A stretch of DNA of 64,000 nt from Ktedonobacter sp. SOSP1-85 (lineage in GTDB: Bacteria > Chloroflexota > Ktedonobacteria > Ktedonobacterales > Ktedonobacteraceae): NCBI RefSeq assembly GCF_016587415.1, contig NZ_BNJI01000001.1, positions 4,255,501 through 4,319,500 on the forward strand, given 5' to 3'. Within the stretch, counting starts at the first letter, position 1. Each line of letters begins with the position of its first letter. A program made the translations under genes and the position numbers. This document shows positions 61,054-64,000 of this stretch, in pieces. The notes below the pieces were generated by a model. It had not been told where the DNA came from. It was given only the letters and a program-made list of their open reading frames with translations, and did not search any database.

Positions 61054-62280
61054 CTAATGCGCCTGATAATAGGCTTTGGCGGCTTTGAGTGCGGCACCGG
61101 GTTGGGGGAGTGTGTAGCCACATTCAGGCAGGATATGTTCCAGGGCGCTCAAGACGGTGTAGATGTTCTGGCGGCTGGCATTGTAGCCCATCAGTCCGAT
61201 GCGGATGAGGCGGCCTTTCAGCTCGCCAAGCCCACCTCCGACCTCGATGCTGTACTCGTTGAGGAGGGCCTTGCGTACAGCCAGCTCATCGACACCTTCA
61301 GGGATGAGGATGGCCGTGAGCACGGGAAGTTGGTAGCCTGGCTGGGCAAGCAGTTCCAGGCCTATGGCCTTGATACCGGCTTTGAGGGCATCGCCATGGA
61401 GCTGGTGGCGCGCGAAGCGGGCTTCGAGTCCCTCAGTGTATGCGATGCGCAGGGCTTCGTACATCCCATAGACAAGATTACTACAGATCGTATGGTGGTA
61501 GGCGTGATCGCCGTTCCAGTAGCGACTGAGCGCCAGGAGATCGAGATAATAGCTTTGAACAGGTGTGCTGCGCTTCTTAATTACCTCGACGGCGCGCTCA
61601 TTGAGCGTCACAGGGGCCAGTCCGGGCAGCGCGCCGATACACTTCTGGCTGCCAGAGTAAGAGGCATCAATGTGCAGAGCGTCGACCTGCACTGGGAGGC
61701 CACCCAGACCACAGACGGTATCGACGACAAAGAGCGCGTTATGGGCGTGGGTCACGCGCTCAAGGTCTGTGAGCGGCTGATGCAGCCCGGTCGAGGTCTC
61801 CGCGATGGCGGTAGCGAAGATCTTGGCCTCGGGATGCTCCTTGAAGGCTTGCTCAAGCGCTGCGGAATCCAGGGGCTGGCCTGGCTCGGTCGCCAGTACA
61901 ACAACATTAGCTCCGGCGCGGCGCGAGATATCAATGATCTTACCGCTAAAGTAGCCCAGGCTCCCCGCGATCAGAGTATCGCCAGGCTCAAGCAGGTTGG
62001 TTAGCACGGCCTCGGCCCCAGAGAAGCCCGAGCCAGAGACGCAGCAGGTCAGCTCGTTCTCGGTCTGGAAGAGCCAGCGCAGCAGCCCTGCGGTCTCCTG
62101 CATAATTGCGAAGAGCTCTGGATCGAGATGTCCCAGTTGGGGCGCGGCACCCACCCGTAGCACACGCGGATCAACATTGCAGGGACCAGGCCCCAGCAGC
62201 AGACGATAGGAAGGATTCAGCTCGGGAGGCGTAGCTCCCTCTGAGGAGCTTGTATATGGGCGGGCAAATGTTTGCGACAT
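61054..62280 (-). CDS. Alanine/serine-glyoxylate aminotransferase (class V)
   Basis: 408 residues, fold-type I PLP enzyme. 'LLLGPGPCNVDPRVL' (start signature of AGXT, near 27), 'GSGFSGAEAVLTNLLEPGD', 'AETSTGLHQPL', 'VVDTVCGLGGLPVQVD' (PLP Asp) and the PLP lysine in 'SGSQKCIGALPGLAP' (near 213) are in order. It transfers an amino group to glyoxylate from alanine or serine. It is 74 bp downstream of the hydroxypyruvate/glyoxylate reductase gene, which would use a product, so the pair fits glyoxylate/serine metabolism. Confidence 0.92.
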   Translation of the reverse strand: MSQTFARPYTSSSEGATPPELNPSYRLLLGPGPCNVDPRVLRVGAAPQLGHLDPELFAIMQETAGLLRWLFQTENELTCCVSGSGFSGAEAVLTNLLEPGDTLIAGSLGYFSGKIIDISRRAGANVVVLATEPGQPLDSAALEQAFKEHPEAKIFATAIAETSTGLHQPLTDLERVTHAHNALFVVDTVCGLGGLPVQVDALHIDASYSGSQKCIGALPGLAPVTLNERAVEVIKKRSTPVQSYYLDLLALSRYWNGDHAYHHTICSNLVYGMYEALRIAYTEGLEARFARHQLHGDALKAGIKAIGLELLAQPGYQLPVLTAILIPEGVDELAVRKALLNEYSIEVGGGLGELKGRLIRIGLMGYNASRQNIYTVLSALEHILPECGYTLPQPGAALKAAKAYYQAH

Positions 62281-62302
62281 GAGTAGTTTTCCCTTCTAGT
62301 CA

Positions 62303-62352
62303 TGTTATGGTGTGTGGTGCTGGATGACTTCCATTCACCATACACCATAACA
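62303..62352 (-). other. 17-bp hairpin between reductase and aminotransferase genes
   Basis: Arms 62303-62319 and 62336-62352 pair at 16 of 17 positions, plus one G-T pair. It sits in the 74-bp gap, 2 nt from the reductase stop, and could attenuate transcription into the aminotransferase gene. Confidence 0.7.
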
Positions 62353-62354
62353 CA

Positions 62355-63338
62355 TTATCTATTGACCTGGTTGGGTGGGCGCTGGCCCTGGGCGTGGGCC
62401 GCGATATTTTCGGCGGCCATAGTTGCCATGCGTGTGCGTGTTTTCAGCGAGGCGCTGGCGATATGGGGTACGAGAACCACGTTCTCCATCGTCAGAAGCT
62501 CAGGTTCAACGGCGGGTTCGTGCTCGAAGACATCGAGGCCAGCCCCCGCGATCCGCCCGGATTGCAGGGCGCGTACCAGGGCCTTCTCGTCCACCACCGG
62601 TCCACGCGCGGTGTTGACGAGAATTGCCGACGGTTTCATCAGTGCCAGCTCGCGCTCGCCAATGAGGTGATGGGTTGAGGATGCGTAAGGGACGTGCAAG
62701 CTCACAAAGTCGGACTGGCGCAATAGTTCATCCAGTTCAACATAGGTAAGCTGGTAACGATCCTCGATATCTGCCGGAAGGCGCTTTGTATTGTAGTAGA
62801 GCACATGCATATCGAAGCCCCCGGCGCGTTTCGCCATGAGCTGGCCGATGCGCCCGGCGCCGATGATTCCCAGCGTTGAGCCATGGACCTCGGACCCACA
62901 GAAGAGGAGGGGGCCCCAGCCGGTAAACTTGCCCGCGCGCAGGAATCGTTCGGCCTCGGGTACGCGCCTGGCGGTTGCCAGCAGCAGGGCGAAGGCCAGG
63001 TCGGTGGTGGTATCCGAGAGAATGCCCGGCGTATTGCTTACCGCGATCTGCTGGCGAGTCGCGGCCTCGACATCGATATTGTTATAGCCGACCGCCATGT
63101 TCGCCACCAGCTTGAGGCGAGGCGAGGCGCTGGCGCAAGCCTCTAGTAAGCGCGCGTCGATGGTATCGGTAAGCAGGCAGAGCAGATAGTCATGGCCGGG
63201 GACGCGGCGCAACAGTTCTTCCGGAGACCAGATAACACCCTCGTCCATATTGGCCTCAACCTCGCCAATGGCATGCAGGAGGGAGTAGGCGTCGGCAGGG
63301 ATTTTCTGCGTCACAAGAATCTTCGGTCGCTCAGGCAT
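62355..63338 (-). CDS. D-isomer 2-hydroxyacid dehydrogenase (glyoxylate/hydroxypyruvate reductase)
   Basis: 327 residues. The NAD-binding 'GIIGAGRIGQLMAKRA' (near 153), 'NTARGPVVDEKALVRAL' with catalytic Arg, 'AGLDVFEHEP' (Glu) and His in 'VPHIASAS' complete the catalytic set. The 'TDTIDARLL' and 'VGYNNIDV' segments resemble GyaR/GRHPR glyoxylate reductases. It reduces glyoxylate or hydroxypyruvate, or oxidises glycerate. The neighbouring aminotransferase supports this substrate range. Confidence 0.92.
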   Translation of the reverse strand: MPERPKILVTQKIPADAYSLLHAIGEVEANMDEGVIWSPEELLRRVPGHDYLLCLLTDTIDARLLEACASASPRLKLVANMAVGYNNIDVEAATRQQIAVSNTPGILSDTTTDLAFALLLATARRVPEAERFLRAGKFTGWGPLLFCGSEVHGSTLGIIGAGRIGQLMAKRAGGFDMHVLYYNTKRLPADIEDRYQLTYVELDELLRQSDFVSLHVPYASSTHHLIGERELALMKPSAILVNTARGPVVDEKALVRALQSGRIAGAGLDVFEHEPAVEPELLTMENVVLVPHIASASLKTRTRMATMAAENIAAHAQGQRPPNQVNR

Positions 63339-63443
63339 GCAAAGACCTCCAGAAAAAATAGCAGTGAATTGGGAAAAGGGAGAAGCGGACTTTCATTGTA
63401 GCAAACGTATCGCTGGAGGTGCAAGCTAAAGCAGTGCATTTGT

Positions 63444-63509
63444 TTAACCTGGTACAAAAATAGAGCCGGGAGGAATTAGCCTCCCGGCTCTATTTTTGTA
63501 CCAGGTTAA
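63444..63509. terminator. 30-bp perfect inverted repeat
   Basis: Arms 63444-63473 and 63480-63509 are exact reverse complements with a 6-nt loop. The right arm contains the stop codon of the minus-strand gene at 63506. Five A and five T in the arms give U-tracts within the stem, similar to the repeat at 13353. It separates that gene from the reductase operon. Confidence 0.9.
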
Positions 63510-64000
63510 GATGTGAGGCGCTCGGCGACGTCGTTGAGGCGACGCAGGAACTGACGATCCTGGAGACGCTCCAGGGTGGGGCGCGCCATGTCAAGGTACC
63601 TGCGGTCACCCGTGCGCTCGGCGAGCACGATATCCAGGCGCGCGGCATGGACGACTTCTTGATATTGTTCAAGCTTTTCCAGGGCGCGGGCAAAGCGCTC
63701 GTTATCGTTATTGAGTAACGCGTAAGCAGCCTCAATATACTGTTTGAAGGAATCGCTTGAGCCTAAGCCATCACTTTGGGTGTTGGTAATAAGCTCTTCT
63801 GGAAAAGCTAAGTTGCGTTCAAGGCAGAATAGCAGTATTACCCGTGCCAATCCTCCTTGAATCTCTGTTAGCTTTAAAGAGGTCAGCGAGACATCATCAG
63901 CCTGAAAAGTACTAATAATATTAGTAAATTGTTCACCCAAAGTAGGGACCTCGCCAAGGAAACGGCGTAGGAATGATGCAATGGCATCAATAGTTGGTCG
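63506..64000 (-). CDS. Hypothetical protein (N-terminus outside window)
   Basis: The frame is open through the right edge, so at least 164 residues of a longer protein are seen. It looks all-helical, with a tail rich in Glu, Arg and Leu, including 'FARALEKLEQYQEVVHAARLDIVLAERTGDRRYLDMARPTLERL', which has a TPR-like rhythm. No family is assigned. It ends inside the 30-bp-stem hairpin. Confidence 0.65.
   Translation of the reverse strand, partial: RPTIDAIASFLRRFLGEVPTLGEQFTNIISTFQADDVSLTSLKLTEIQGGLARVILLFCLERNLAFPEELITNTQSDGLGSSDSFKQYIEAAYALLNNDNERFARALEKLEQYQEVVHAARLDIVLAERTGDRRYLDMARPTLERLQDRQFLRRLNDVAERLTS

Noticed and set aside
60991-62004. 337-codon plus-strand frame
   Set aside because: Antisense to the aminotransferase, whose motifs and PLP lysine are clear.

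Overview
The window reads as a chromosomal segment of a bacterium, most likely from the class Ktedonobacteria (phylum Chloroflexota). This placement is inferred from the combination of a complete menaquinone operon, large NB-ARC/TPR (STAND) proteins, a bacterial family B DNA polymerase, an ECF sigma factor fused to a membrane domain, several IS200/IS605- and IS607-type elements, and many long perfect intergenic inverted repeats. No rRNA gene is present to confirm it.

Layout. 1-13330 is an amino-sugar island: a DUF1206 membrane protein (partial), a SIS-domain sugar isomerase, a BadF-type GlcNAc kinase, a GntR/UTRA regulator, N-acetylglucosamine-6-phosphate deacetylase (nagA), a SIS-type glucosamine-6-phosphate deaminase candidate, and a five-gene Opp/Dpp-type ABC importer. 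Two copies of a DasR/NagR-like operator flank the divergent SIS/importer promoters. 13436-21296 holds prfA, two small hypothetical ORFs, an integrase remnant, a histidine phosphatase, an acyl-CoA dehydrogenase and a ClpE-like chaperone behind a CIRCE operator. 21628-25293 has two sensor kinases around a metallo-beta-lactamase-fold hydrolase. 25796-28454 has an IS607-type element (serine recombinase plus TnpB), an HNH endonuclease, and tRNA-Trp and tRNA-Ser on the minus strand. 28545-29645 holds a Nudix hydrolase and a degenerate receiver protein.

29851-37817 is a complete menF-menD-menH-menB-menC-menE operon on the minus strand, taking chorismate to DHNA-CoA (menA and menG are not here). 38620-49878 carries an amino-acid permease, the family B DNA polymerase, a STAND protein, a methyltransferase, a glycosyltransferase and the membrane-fused sigma factor. 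49909-51230 is a repeat-rich block built around a REP-associated tyrosine transposase (RAYT); its hairpins share an 18-nt loop. 52096-56531 has a second STAND gene (with an HTH domain) and small or hypothetical membrane proteins. 56952-61021 is a FUSC-type membrane protein gene split by an intact IS605-type element. 61054-63338 pairs a class V aminotransferase with a hydroxypyruvate/glyoxylate reductase, and a partial unknown gene runs off the right edge.

Functional logic. The left island would import chitin- or cell-wall-derived oligosaccharides, phosphorylate GlcNAc, deacetylate it and deaminate the product to fructose-6-phosphate under one GntR regulator. Many gene ends are marked by perfect hairpins with 20-39 bp stems; some behave as terminators, and some share sequence with distant copies in the window.
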